From an uncultured Sphingomonadaceae bacterium (GTDB lineage Bacteria; Pseudomonadota; Alphaproteobacteria; Sphingomonadales; Sphingomonadaceae), in assembly GCA_938003725.1 (NCBI GenBank), contig CALKXX010000187.1, forward strand, positions 1 through 5,205: 5,205 nt of DNA. Direction: 5' to 3'. Positions 1-5,205 of the stretch are shown one piece after another; the stretch's first letter is position 1, and every line of letters begins with the position of its first letter. The notes below the pieces were generated by a model. That model was not told where the DNA came from. It ran no database searches and saw nothing but the letters and a program-made list of their open reading frames with translations. The position numbers and the translations under genes were made by a program.

Positions 1-463
1 CGGCTGCTTTTACTAGCAATCGCTCTGGTTCCCAAGGGCCAGGCATTTGCCATCCGCTGGTTCGTTTCGCTGAAAAGTCAAAGAAGCGCCCGTAATATTC
101 AGGGTCGCCGACGAGTACGAGCGGCAGCGTTTCGTTGTTCGCCAATTCATGGAACAACGCCTCCATCAACTGTTTGCCGACGCCGCTGCGTTGGCAATCC
201 GGATGAACCGCCACCGGACCCACCATGATCATGGGATGTTGTTTATCGCTGTCATCGGTCAAGGCCACTGGCCAGCATTGAATAGAGCCGATTAGCTCTT
301 CTGCCATCGGATCGACGGCCGCCATGCTAAGTCCCTCTAGCATCTCCATGCCTTCGCGTACCTTATACGCGGTCCGGTTCTTGCGATCTTCGCCGAAAGA
401 AGCGTCCAGCAAAGCCTCCACAAGCATGGGATCGATTTGGACGAGGGGAATTATAGTGGTCAA
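1..463 (-). CDS. GNAT family N-acetyltransferase (YhbS-like), C-terminus cut by window edge
   Basis: Translating the minus strand from a TTG at 463-461 gives 154 open codons running off the left edge. The protein starts MTTIIPLVQIDP. GNAT motif A is clear at residues 82-100: GPVAVHPDCQRSGVGK, with the Q-R-x-G-x-G acetyl-CoA pyrophosphate loop at 91-96. It is followed by the YhbS-type GDPEYYGRF segment (119-127) and a PGPWEPERLL tail (141-150). The family transfers acetyl from acetyl-CoA to an amine in the cytosol; the substrate here is unknown. The family is usually about 160-170 residues, so only a few residues are missing. The frame is closed upstream by TAG at 508-506, and the only in-frame ATG before motif A that is at all early (427-425) would remove the first beta strand, so TTG is preferred. 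A short purine run (GGCAGG) lies just before it. The gene is divergent from the DUF1499 gene. Family call is firm; start is moderate. Confidence 0.88.
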   Translation of the reverse strand, partial: MTTIIPLVQIDPMLVEALLDASFGEDRKNRTAYKVREGMEMLEGLSMAAVDPMAEELIGSIQCWPVALTDDSDKQHPMIMVGPVAVHPDCQRSGVGKQLMEALFHELANNETLPLVLVGDPEYYGRFFDFSAKRTSGWQMPGPWEPERLLVKAA

Positions 464-484
464 AACCTGCCGATCATTGTCGTT

Positions 485-490
485 ATTGTA
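485..490 (-). promoter_or_regulatory. Possible -10 element for the acetyltransferase gene
   Basis: The minus strand reads TACAAT here, one mismatch from TATAAT, about 22 bases before the proposed TTG start. No good -35 hexamer lies 16-18 bases upstream. If used, transcription would begin near 478, leaving a leader of only about 15 bases. This is motif matching only. Confidence 0.3.
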
Positions 491-572
491 CCAAAAAACG
501 GCGCTCTAGCTCTTAATTGCTCTGCTGTCGACCGATCAGAATATTAGGAGCCTTTTGTACAATTTGTATCGA

Positions 573-601
573 TTGCACATCGGTAAGTCCCGGTCTAAAA
601 G
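573..601 (+). promoter_or_regulatory. Possible promoter of the DUF1499-extensin operon
   Basis: TTGCAC (573-578) and TAAAAG (596-601) are separated by 17 bases and lie just before the GTG start at 629. Each hexamer matches the sigma-70 consensus only partly (3/6 and 4/6). The operon must have a promoter in 464-628 or inside the divergent gene, and this is the best spaced pair I can see. Confidence 0.28.
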
Positions 602-617
602 AGTTCTGCAAAAATAT

Positions 618-621
618 GGAG
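618..621 (+). promoter_or_regulatory. Ribosome binding site that fixes the GTG start at 629
   Basis: GGAG lies 7 bases before GTG (629-631). An ATG at 616-618 overlaps it but hits a stop two codons later (ATG GAG TAA), so GTG is the start. Confidence 0.7.
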
Positions 622-628
622 TAACAGG

Positions 629-1489
629 GTGAATAGTCAGCAAAAACCAACCGGCGATCCGGCTTCGGCGGCAACCGTTGATACTGTAGCTGGTGGCAAA
701 CTGGCCACGCTTCGGAAAAACCCGAAGGGGTGGGTGGTGCTGGTCATCGCTATTGCCGCGGTGATTGCCTTTTTCGGAGCTGCTGCCGGCGGCGGTTTTG
801 GCTTGTGGAGTTGGCAAGCCGGATTGGGCGCGCTTCCATGGACAGGATTGGCGGCCATTATCGCTTTATTGGTTGGCATTATCGGAATCGTTCTTGACCG
901 CCGAAAGGGCCGCAAAACGCGTTGGCCGCTATTGGGGCTTGGAATGCTCATTTCGGTTCTGTTTCTGGGCTATATGGCAAGTTACCTTATTACTGCGAGA
1001 TCGCTCCCCGCCATACATGACATCACAACGGACTTGGCTGATCCGCCTCAATTTTCTGGGTTGAAACTGCGCGAAGACAATTGGGACAATATACCCGGCG
1101 CGGACGATGACGGAATGAGGGGTATGAACCCGCGCCAGCGCTGGGCCACGGTGCATCAAGACGCTTATCCGGATATCCGCTCTGTACGGATCGATCAGCC
1201 CGTTGCTGAAGTCGTTGAAAAAGCGAAGCGCTTGGCCGAAGATCGTGGTTGGAAGATCGTAAATGTTGATCCGGCTTCAGGCCATTTGGAGGCCACGGCA
1301 ACCATCTCACTTTTCCGGTTCAAGGATGATGTGGTCTTGCGGGCCCGTGCTGCTGAAGATGGTGCGGCGAGCATTATTGACATGCGATCTGTGTCGCGTG
1401 TGGGAGTTCATGATCTGGGCGCGAATGCGAAACGTGTCCGCCAGTTTTTGAGTGACCTTTCCGGGACAACAACTGCAGCTACGCAATAG
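629..1489 (+). CDS. DUF1499 domain membrane protein with three N-terminal transmembrane helices
   Basis: A 286-residue protein starting at GTG with a good GGAG site. After a short polar N-terminus come three hydrophobic helices, about residues 34-56, 70-89 and 99-120, then a soluble domain to the end. That domain has the DUF1499 (PF07386) pattern: PAIHDITTDLADPPQF at 127-142, YPDIRSV at 180-186, a GW plus GHLEATA strand (207-225), RFKDDVVLRAR at 230-240 and the C-terminal DMRSVSRVGVHDLGANAKRVRQFL at 251-274 (split here only by description). The family has no established biochemical role. Three helices preceded by a short basic/polar tail leave the topology ambiguous, but the domain probably faces the periplasm. 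The stop is 6 bases before the next start, so it is co-transcribed with the extensin-like gene, which suggests a shared envelope task. Domain call is firm; function is unknown. Confidence 0.88.
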   Translation: MNSQQKPTGDPASAATVDTVAGGKLATLRKNPKGWVVLVIAIAAVIAFFGAAAGGGFGLWSWQAGLGALPWTGLAAIIALLVGIIGIVLDRRKGRKTRWPLLGLGMLISVLFLGYMASYLITARSLPAIHDITTDLADPPQFSGLKLREDNWDNIPGADDDGMRGMNPRQRWATVHQDAYPDIRSVRIDQPVAEVVEKAKRLAEDRGWKIVNVDPASGHLEATATISLFRFKDDVVLRARAAEDGAASIIDMRSVSRVGVHDLGANAKRVRQFLSDLSGTTTAATQ

Positions 1490-1493
1490 AGGA
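1488..1493 (+). promoter_or_regulatory. Ribosome binding site overlapping the upstream stop (coupled genes)
   Basis: AGAGGA begins inside the TAG stop of the DUF1499 gene and ends two bases before ATG at 1496. A site placed this way suggests ribosomes finishing the first gene restart on the second. The spacing is shorter than usual, which fits a start that relies on coupling. Confidence 0.5.
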
Positions 1494-1495
1494 AT

Positions 1496-2248
1496 ATGGC
1501 GCGCAAACGCCGGAAGAAATCACTATTGGCGCGCGGCAAAGCGGCGCTGAAATTGCTGGGAATATTTTTGCTATTTGTAATTTTGGGTATGATCGGCTCC
1601 GTATATGTTAAGGAAAATCCCGAAAACTTCCCGTGGACGCAGCTAAGCCTCAATCAACCGATCGGCTTGTTTACCGGCCGTAAGTTGGCTGCGCTTAATG
1701 GTGAGTTTCCACAATGTCAGCTATTGTTGAACGAGGCTGGTGTCATGTTTGAGCCTTTTCCTGCCAGTGGCGCCGATCAATGCCGGCGGGACCAGAATGT
1801 TTCGCTGCTTGCGCCGCCTGCTGACCGGATAGCCTATCGTCCACAGCGACTATCGCCCACGTGTCCCGTTGTCGCCGCTTTAAAAGTCTGGGAAGATCGA
1901 GTGGTCCAAGCGGCCGCAATCAAAATCTTTGGTCAAAATGTAAAGTCGATCCGCCATTTCGGATCTTATAACTGCCGGAAAATCTCTGGTCGTGATGCCT
2001 GGAGCGAGCATGCGACGGGAAATGCTATCGATGTCGCGGCCTTTGAACTAGCAGATGGAAAAATCATCTCGCTTAGCGGCAGTTGGACGGGCGCGGCGCT
2101 TGAAGCTCAATTCCTGCGCGAAGTCCGCGATGGGTCGTGCGATCTGTTCGCAACGGTCCTGTCACCGGACTATAACGCGGCCCATGCCGACCATTTTCAT
2201 TTTGATCAGGCACCGCGCGGTGCGGCGGGAAACCGCATCTGTCGATAG
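1496..2248 (+). CDS. Extensin-like family protein (PF06904), membrane-anchored, LAS-peptidase-like metal site
   Basis: A 250-residue protein: a very basic N-terminus (MARKRRKK), one hydrophobic helix at about 20-37 without a clear cleavage site, then a periplasmic domain, so an inner-membrane signal anchor is likely. The extensin-like C-terminal domain is complete: FPQCQ (71-75), CPVV (123-126), GSYNCR (156-161), SEHATGNAIDVAAF (170-183), FLREVRDGSC (206-215) and HADHFHFD (230-237), ending in CR. SxHxxGxAxD plus HxDHFH is the zinc-site signature shared with VanY/MepA-type peptidases; H172, D179 and a histidine of 230-235 are the likely ligands. Six cysteines (74, 96, 123, 160, 215, 249) could form three disulfides. 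The plant word 'extensin' is only a family name. Action on peptidoglycan peptides is inferred, not shown. It is coupled to the DUF1499 gene upstream and converges with the next gene. Confidence 0.9.
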   Translation: MARKRRKKSLLARGKAALKLLGIFLLFVILGMIGSVYVKENPENFPWTQLSLNQPIGLFTGRKLAALNGEFPQCQLLLNEAGVMFEPFPASGADQCRRDQNVSLLAPPADRIAYRPQRLSPTCPVVAALKVWEDRVVQAAAIKIFGQNVKSIRHFGSYNCRKISGRDAWSEHATGNAIDVAAFELADGKIISLSGSWTGAALEAQFLREVRDGSCDLFATVLSPDYNAAHADHFHFDQAPRGAAGNRICR

Positions 2249-2257
2249 ATATATCAA

Positions 2258-3460
2258 TCAACCGTCATTGGCAGGTGTCAACTTCAGCAATTTACCGCCT
2301 TCGCCATCTTGCAATACCCACAATGCACCGCCGGGTCCTTGTTCAACTTCCCGAATTCTTGCACCCATTTTAAACCGCTCTGCTTCCTTCGCGCTTTCAC
2401 CGTCGAATGTCACCCTGATCAAAGCCTCGCTAGCTAGGCCGCCAATAAAAGCACTATCTTGCCAAGCCGGGAACATCTCGCCGGAATAGAATATCAGACC
2501 GGCGGGTGCGATTGTCGGGACCCAGGCCACTTTGGGTGCGGCAAATTCCGGGCGTGTGTCATGATTTGGGATTTTTTTACCGTCATAATGATCGCCTTCG
2601 GACACGATCGGATAGCCATAATTGGATCCCCGCTGGACAAGGTTGAGTTCGTCGCCATCTCGTGGGCCCATTTCTTGGTTCCACAATTTCCCATTGCTGT
2701 CGAATGCCATACCAAGAATGTTTCGATGACCGAGCGACCAAATTTCGTGCAGCGCGTCTTCATCTTCAATAAACGGATTGTCGGATGGAATAGTGCCATC
2801 TGGATTCAGCCTTACGATCTTGCCGAGATTCTGCTTCATATCCTGCGATGGATCGAATTTTTGTCGCTCTCCCGAACCGATGAATAGATATTTACCATCG
2901 GGTGAAAATACCAGACGATGGGAATAATGTCCCTTACCGGTGACTTTCGGATTCTGTGTCCAGATCACTTTTAGGTCGGAAATCTCGGGCGCTTCTGCCT
3001 CTGCGCCAATTGGCGCGAGGGACAATTTGGCATGTGCTGCCACCGCTCCACGCGTATCGCCATCGCCCGCTTCCACCCAGCTCAGATAAATCAAACCACT
3101 TTCGGCAAAATCAGGCGACAGGATAACGTCTCCGAATCCTCCTTGACCGCCATAGTCGACGTCAGGAATCCCGCCGATTTCAGTCTTTGTGCCTTTTTGA
3201 TCTACGAGGAACAGCTTGCCCGCTTTTTCGGTAACCAACATCCGGCCATCAGGCAGAAAGGTCATTGCCCAAGGCTCATCAAAATCGGTAATTTCCGTCG
3301 TCGTGAAAGGTTCCCGATCCACCGGAGAAATGGTGGATAGAGTATCACTATCGGACGATCCCTCGGTTGCCCGCGCGTCGTCACCATTTGTGCAGGCGAT
3401 GAGGGCTATTGTCAAAGCGCCAGTCAGGCTAAATTTTGTCATCATTTTTCCAGTCAGCAT
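2258..3460 (-). CDS. PQQ-dependent sugar (aldose) dehydrogenase lipoprotein, YliI/Asd-like
   Basis: Up to 400 residues, a six-bladed beta-propeller of the soluble glucose/aldose dehydrogenase family, which oxidises aldose sugars in the periplasm using PQQ. The N-terminus is a lipoprotein signal with lipobox LIAC (C23), then a polar acidic linker to about 50. Family landmarks: EPWAMTFLPDGRMLVTEK (62-79), GGQGGFGD (104-111; Q106 at the position of sGDH Gln76), GHYSHRLVFSPDGK (177-190; H178 at the catalytic base His144), LGHRN (243-247; R246 and N247 contact PQQ in relatives), EMGPRDGDELN (263-273), NYGYP (280-284), and RIRE (368-371; arginines that contact PQQ). All key residues are present, so it should be active if PQQ is available; no pqq genes are in the window. 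In-frame ATGs at 3445 and 3442 are as likely as 3460: a GGA sits 3 and 6 bases before them, and MTKFSLTG still gives a good signal peptide. Confidence 0.92.
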   Translation of the reverse strand: MLTGKMMTKFSLTGALTIALIACTNGDDARATEGSSDSDTLSTISPVDREPFTTTEITDFDEPWAMTFLPDGRMLVTEKAGKLFLVDQKGTKTEIGGIPDVDYGGQGGFGDVILSPDFAESGLIYLSWVEAGDGDTRGAVAAHAKLSLAPIGAEAEAPEISDLKVIWTQNPKVTGKGHYSHRLVFSPDGKYLFIGSGERQKFDPSQDMKQNLGKIVRLNPDGTIPSDNPFIEDEDALHEIWSLGHRNILGMAFDSNGKLWNQEMGPRDGDELNLVQRGSNYGYPIVSEGDHYDGKKIPNHDTRPEFAAPKVAWVPTIAPAGLIFYSGEMFPAWQDSAFIGGLASEALIRVTFDGESAKEAERFKMGARIREVEQGPGGALWVLQDGEGGKLLKLTPANDG

Positions 3461-3490
3461 GGTTTTGGTTCCGATTTTGCGATTTCGTTA

Positions 3491-3496
3491 AATATA
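3491..3496 (-). promoter_or_regulatory. Probable -10 element of the sugar dehydrogenase gene
   Basis: The minus strand reads TATATT, one mismatch from TATAAT, in an AT-rich patch about 30 bases before the ATG at 3460. No convincing -35 is seen 16-18 bases upstream, so an activator or alternative sigma factor may be involved. Confidence 0.4.
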
Positions 3497-3532
3497 GGCG
3501 ATCCGCAGCTGGAATAACAGGTAATTTCCAAT

Positions 3533-3554
3533 AGAAAAAAGCCATTCACGGCTT
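3533..3554 (-). terminator. Small terminator-like hairpin with T tract, minus strand, upstream of the dehydrogenase gene
   Basis: Read on the minus strand, AAGCC-GTGAAT-GGCTT forms a 5-bp stem with a 6-base loop, followed directly by a run of Ts (six counting the last two stem bases). It points at the dehydrogenase gene and lies about 40 bases upstream of its candidate -10, so it would stop transcripts entering from the opposite strand of the methyltransferase gene, or end a short leader RNA. The stem is short, so strength is doubtful. Confidence 0.4.
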
Positions 3555-3583
3555 GCTTACCATTTCTGGTTAAAGCGAACCTT

Positions 3584-4933
3584 ATGTTTAGACGTCAGCG
3601 CGCCTTGGAAACACAGAATATCGATCCGCGTCCACAATCGGCGGTTTCGTCGGGTGTTGGGGCGGCCGGACTGCTGGGACTATGCGCCTGGATCATGATC
3701 GCTCGTCAATATGGAATGGATGGCCCATATTCAGCTCTAGCGGCATGCTTGTCATGCGCTGTGCCGATGGTGCTGTGGTCCTTGCTATATGACAAGGTGC
3801 ATTTGCGCGCCACAACCGGGATTGATTGGAAAAACCCTAAGCCGTTTAAAGATACGCTGGATATCAGCATCGTTAAATTGGCAGGCCTCTGGGCAACATG
3901 GGGCCTGATCGCGGTCGTATATTGTATCGGCCGTTGGTACTGGACGGGGCAATATCAATTTTCCATGGAAATGATGGAACTGGGTGCGCCCTGGTTGTTG
4001 GCAATCTCTATTCCCTATGTGTTGTGGCTGGATCGGCATTTTATCGAACCACGCGATGGTGCATGGCATTTCGGACAATTCCTGATGGGCAGTCGCAGCA
4101 AAGATCATGGCGGCGAATATGATCGAGAACAAATCTATCATCATCTACGCGCCTGGACGGTGAAGGGCTTTTTCCTGGCGTTCATGATTTCAATCGTACC
4201 AGGCGGCTTTGGCGACCTCGTCCGGCTGGATGTTGATCAGATTATGGGCAATCCAGTGGCGATCGCGCATTGGCTCATCATCGCGATGTTTGTGGTTGAT
4301 GTGCAGTTTGCGACCGTCGGCTATCTGCTGACGATGAAGCCGCTGGATTCTCATATCCGCACGGCCAACCCGCATCTGGCCGGCTGGGTTGCGGCGCTTA
4401 TCTGTTATCCGCCGTTCATTCTAATGGGGGATAACGGCCCGCTCAATTATCATATAAATACCGCTGATTGGGCTTATTGGCTAGAGGGGCATCAAGTCGT
4501 GTTGGCGGCCTGGGGCGCTCTTCTGGTAATGCTGACAGCCATTTATGCCTGGGCCACGGTTGCCTTTGGATTGCGTTTCTCGAATCTTACTCATCGCGGC
4601 ATTTTGACCCACGGCCCCTATGCGTGGACCAAGCATCCAGCCTATGTTGCGAAAAACAGCTATTGGTGGCTCGCGACTATGCCGTTTCTTGCAACATCCG
4701 GTAGCTATGTGGACATGATCCGCAATGCCGCGATCATGGCGGCCGTAAGTGGAGTTTATTTCTGGCGTGCCAAGACAGAAGAAAAGCATCTTCTCGCCGA
4801 CCCCGCTTACAAGGAATATGCCGAATGGATGGACCGCAATGCGCCGATACCGCGGGCGATAAATTGGGTTAAAATGAAAACCGGCTGGTGGCAACCAGAT
4901 CGGGAGGAACCCGATATGGAGCCAGCAGAATAG
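3584..4933 (+). CDS. Polytopic membrane protein with C-terminal isoprenylcysteine methyltransferase (ICMT)-like domain
   Basis: A 449-residue protein with many hydrophobic segments, roughly 22-41, 50-69, 97-116, 134-149, 193-207, 225-250, 264-282, 304-330, 357-371 and 377-393. The C-terminal part has the ICMT/phospholipid methyltransferase-like signature: LTHRGILTHGPYAWTK (335-350) continuing into HPAY (351-354), and RAKTEEKHLLADPAYKEY (395-412). In relatives the GPY..HPxY stretch and the two acidic residues (E399, E400) shape the S-adenosylmethionine site at the membrane face. Bacterial ICMT-like proteins are often only 150-220 residues, so about 300 N-terminal residues with six to eight helices are extra. 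Bacteria lack prenylated CaaX proteins, so the substrate is more likely a small lipid, thiol or isoprenoid acid; this is inference. ATG at 3584 lacks a strong ribosome site but precedes the first helix cleanly. It is followed after 39 bases by a DNA glycosylase gene on the same strand. Confidence 0.85.
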   Translation: MFRRQRALETQNIDPRPQSAVSSGVGAAGLLGLCAWIMIARQYGMDGPYSALAACLSCAVPMVLWSLLYDKVHLRATTGIDWKNPKPFKDTLDISIVKLAGLWATWGLIAVVYCIGRWYWTGQYQFSMEMMELGAPWLLAISIPYVLWLDRHFIEPRDGAWHFGQFLMGSRSKDHGGEYDREQIYHHLRAWTVKGFFLAFMISIVPGGFGDLVRLDVDQIMGNPVAIAHWLIIAMFVVDVQFATVGYLLTMKPLDSHIRTANPHLAGWVAALICYPPFILMGDNGPLNYHINTADWAYWLEGHQVVLAAWGALLVMLTAIYAWATVAFGLRFSNLTHRGILTHGPYAWTKHPAYVAKNSYWWLATMPFLATSGSYVDMIRNAAIMAAVSGVYFWRAKTEEKHLLADPAYKEYAEWMDRNAPIPRAINWVKMKTGWWQPDREEPDMEPAE

Positions 4934-4972
4934 CCGTTTCTTTCAAGTGGAAATCAGCTTACAGCTAGCGGG

Positions 4973-5205
4973 ATGACCATATTGGGCGCGGACGGAAAGC
5001 ATCGCTGTTTTGGCGGACAGGCTGGTAAGGAATTTTACGGCCAGTATCATGATGAGGAATGGGGCACACCTGTTCACGATGACCGCCTGTTGTTCGAAAA
5101 CCTTATTTTGGAGGGCGCTCAAGCTGGCCTGAGCTGGGAAACCGTGCTGCGCAAACGCGACGGCTATCGTCGCGCCTTTCATGGTTTCGATCTCCACCGG
5201 GTTGC
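4973..5205 (+). CDS. tag: DNA-3-methyladenine glycosylase I, N-terminal part (window edge)
   Basis: The first 77 residues of a TagI-type glycosylase, cut by the right edge; the full family length is about 190. TagI removes 3-methyladenine from alkylated DNA in base excision repair. Visible landmarks: RCF with C12 (zinc ligand, Cys4 in E. coli Tag), YHDEEWG (25-31; Y25 and H26 match the base-pocket Tyr16 and zinc ligand His17), LFENLILEGAQAGLSW (40-55; E47 matches Glu38 and W55 matches Trp46 of the base pocket), LRKRDGYRRAFHGFD (59-73). The other two zinc ligands lie beyond the window. ATG at 4973 is the only sensible start in frame upstream of the zinc cysteine, although its ribosome site is weak (GCGGG directly before it), so translation may depend on readthrough from the methyltransferase gene 39 bases upstream. 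Confidence 0.93.
   Translation, partial: MTILGADGKHRCFGGQAGKEFYGQYHDEEWGTPVHDDRLLFENLILEGAQAGLSWETVLRKRDGYRRAFHGFDLHRV

Noticed and set aside
324..509. Plus-strand frame of 61 codons at 324-509.
   Set aside because: It is antisense to the GNAT gene, whose family motifs are clear on the minus strand.
536..951. Minus-strand reading frames at 536-817 and 637-951.
   Set aside because: They lie antisense to the DUF1499 gene, which has a recognisable domain and a ribosome site, and their translations show no family features.
2055..2489. Plus-strand frame running across the convergent stops.
   Set aside because: It covers the ends of two well supported genes in a different frame or strand and its translation has no recognisable features.
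2459..3491. Several plus-strand frames (2459-2887, 3032-3340, 3216-3491) and a minus one at 2494-2799.
   Set aside because: All are shadows of the PQQ dehydrogenase gene, whose propeller and active-site motifs span the whole stretch.
3570..3583. TTAA near the methyltransferase start as half of a CtrA box.
   Set aside because: There is no second TTAA seven bases away, so it does not make a full TTAA-N7-TTAA site.
4481..5197. Minus-strand frames at 4481-4894 and 4943-5197.
   Set aside because: They are antisense to the methyltransferase-like signature and to the tag zinc-site region, which are unambiguous.
1..5205. Search by eye for CRISPR repeats, tRNA genes, insertion sequences, inverted-repeat ends, or defence and toxin-antitoxin genes.
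   Set aside because: No spaced direct repeats, no tRNA-like cloverleaf, no transposase or long terminal inverted repeats, and all sizeable coding regions belong to recognisable non-mobile families.

Overview
The window looks like ordinary chromosomal DNA of an alphaproteobacterium, most likely Sphingomonadales (Sphingorhabdus, Parasphingorhabdus or Sphingopyxis-like). This rests on the style of the proteins: a DUF1499 membrane protein, an extensin-like peptidase-fold protein, a PQQ aldose-dehydrogenase lipoprotein and a long isoprenylcysteine-methyltransferase-like membrane protein, all resembling sphingomonad versions as I remember them. No database search was possible. I see no phage, plasmid, IS, CRISPR, rRNA or tRNA signature.

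Layout from left to right. Positions 1-463 (minus) hold most of a GNAT acetyltransferase whose C-terminus lies beyond the left edge. A 165-base divergent intergenic region follows. Positions 629-1489 and 1496-2248 (plus) form a tight two-gene operon: a three-helix membrane protein with a DUF1499 domain, then a membrane-anchored extensin-like protein with a LAS-type (D-Ala-D-Ala peptidase-like) metal-site signature. Nine bases after that stop lies the convergent stop of a PQQ-dependent sugar dehydrogenase lipoprotein (2258-3460, minus). A 123-base divergent region (3461-3583) carries a likely minus-strand -10 element and a small terminator-like hairpin, also on the minus strand. Positions 3584-4933 (plus) encode a 449-residue polytopic membrane protein ending in an ICMT-like methyltransferase domain. 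After a 39-base gap comes the N-terminal part of 3-methyladenine DNA glycosylase I (4973 to the right edge, plus).

Functionally the window leans towards the cell envelope: an envelope DUF protein, a putative murein-acting periplasmic protein, a periplasmic quinoprotein and a membrane methyltransferase. A cytosolic acetyltransferase and a DNA repair glycosylase sit at the edges. I find no evidence that these genes form one novel system. The least understood pieces are the DUF1499/extensin-like pair and the long N-terminal membrane region of the ICMT-like protein.
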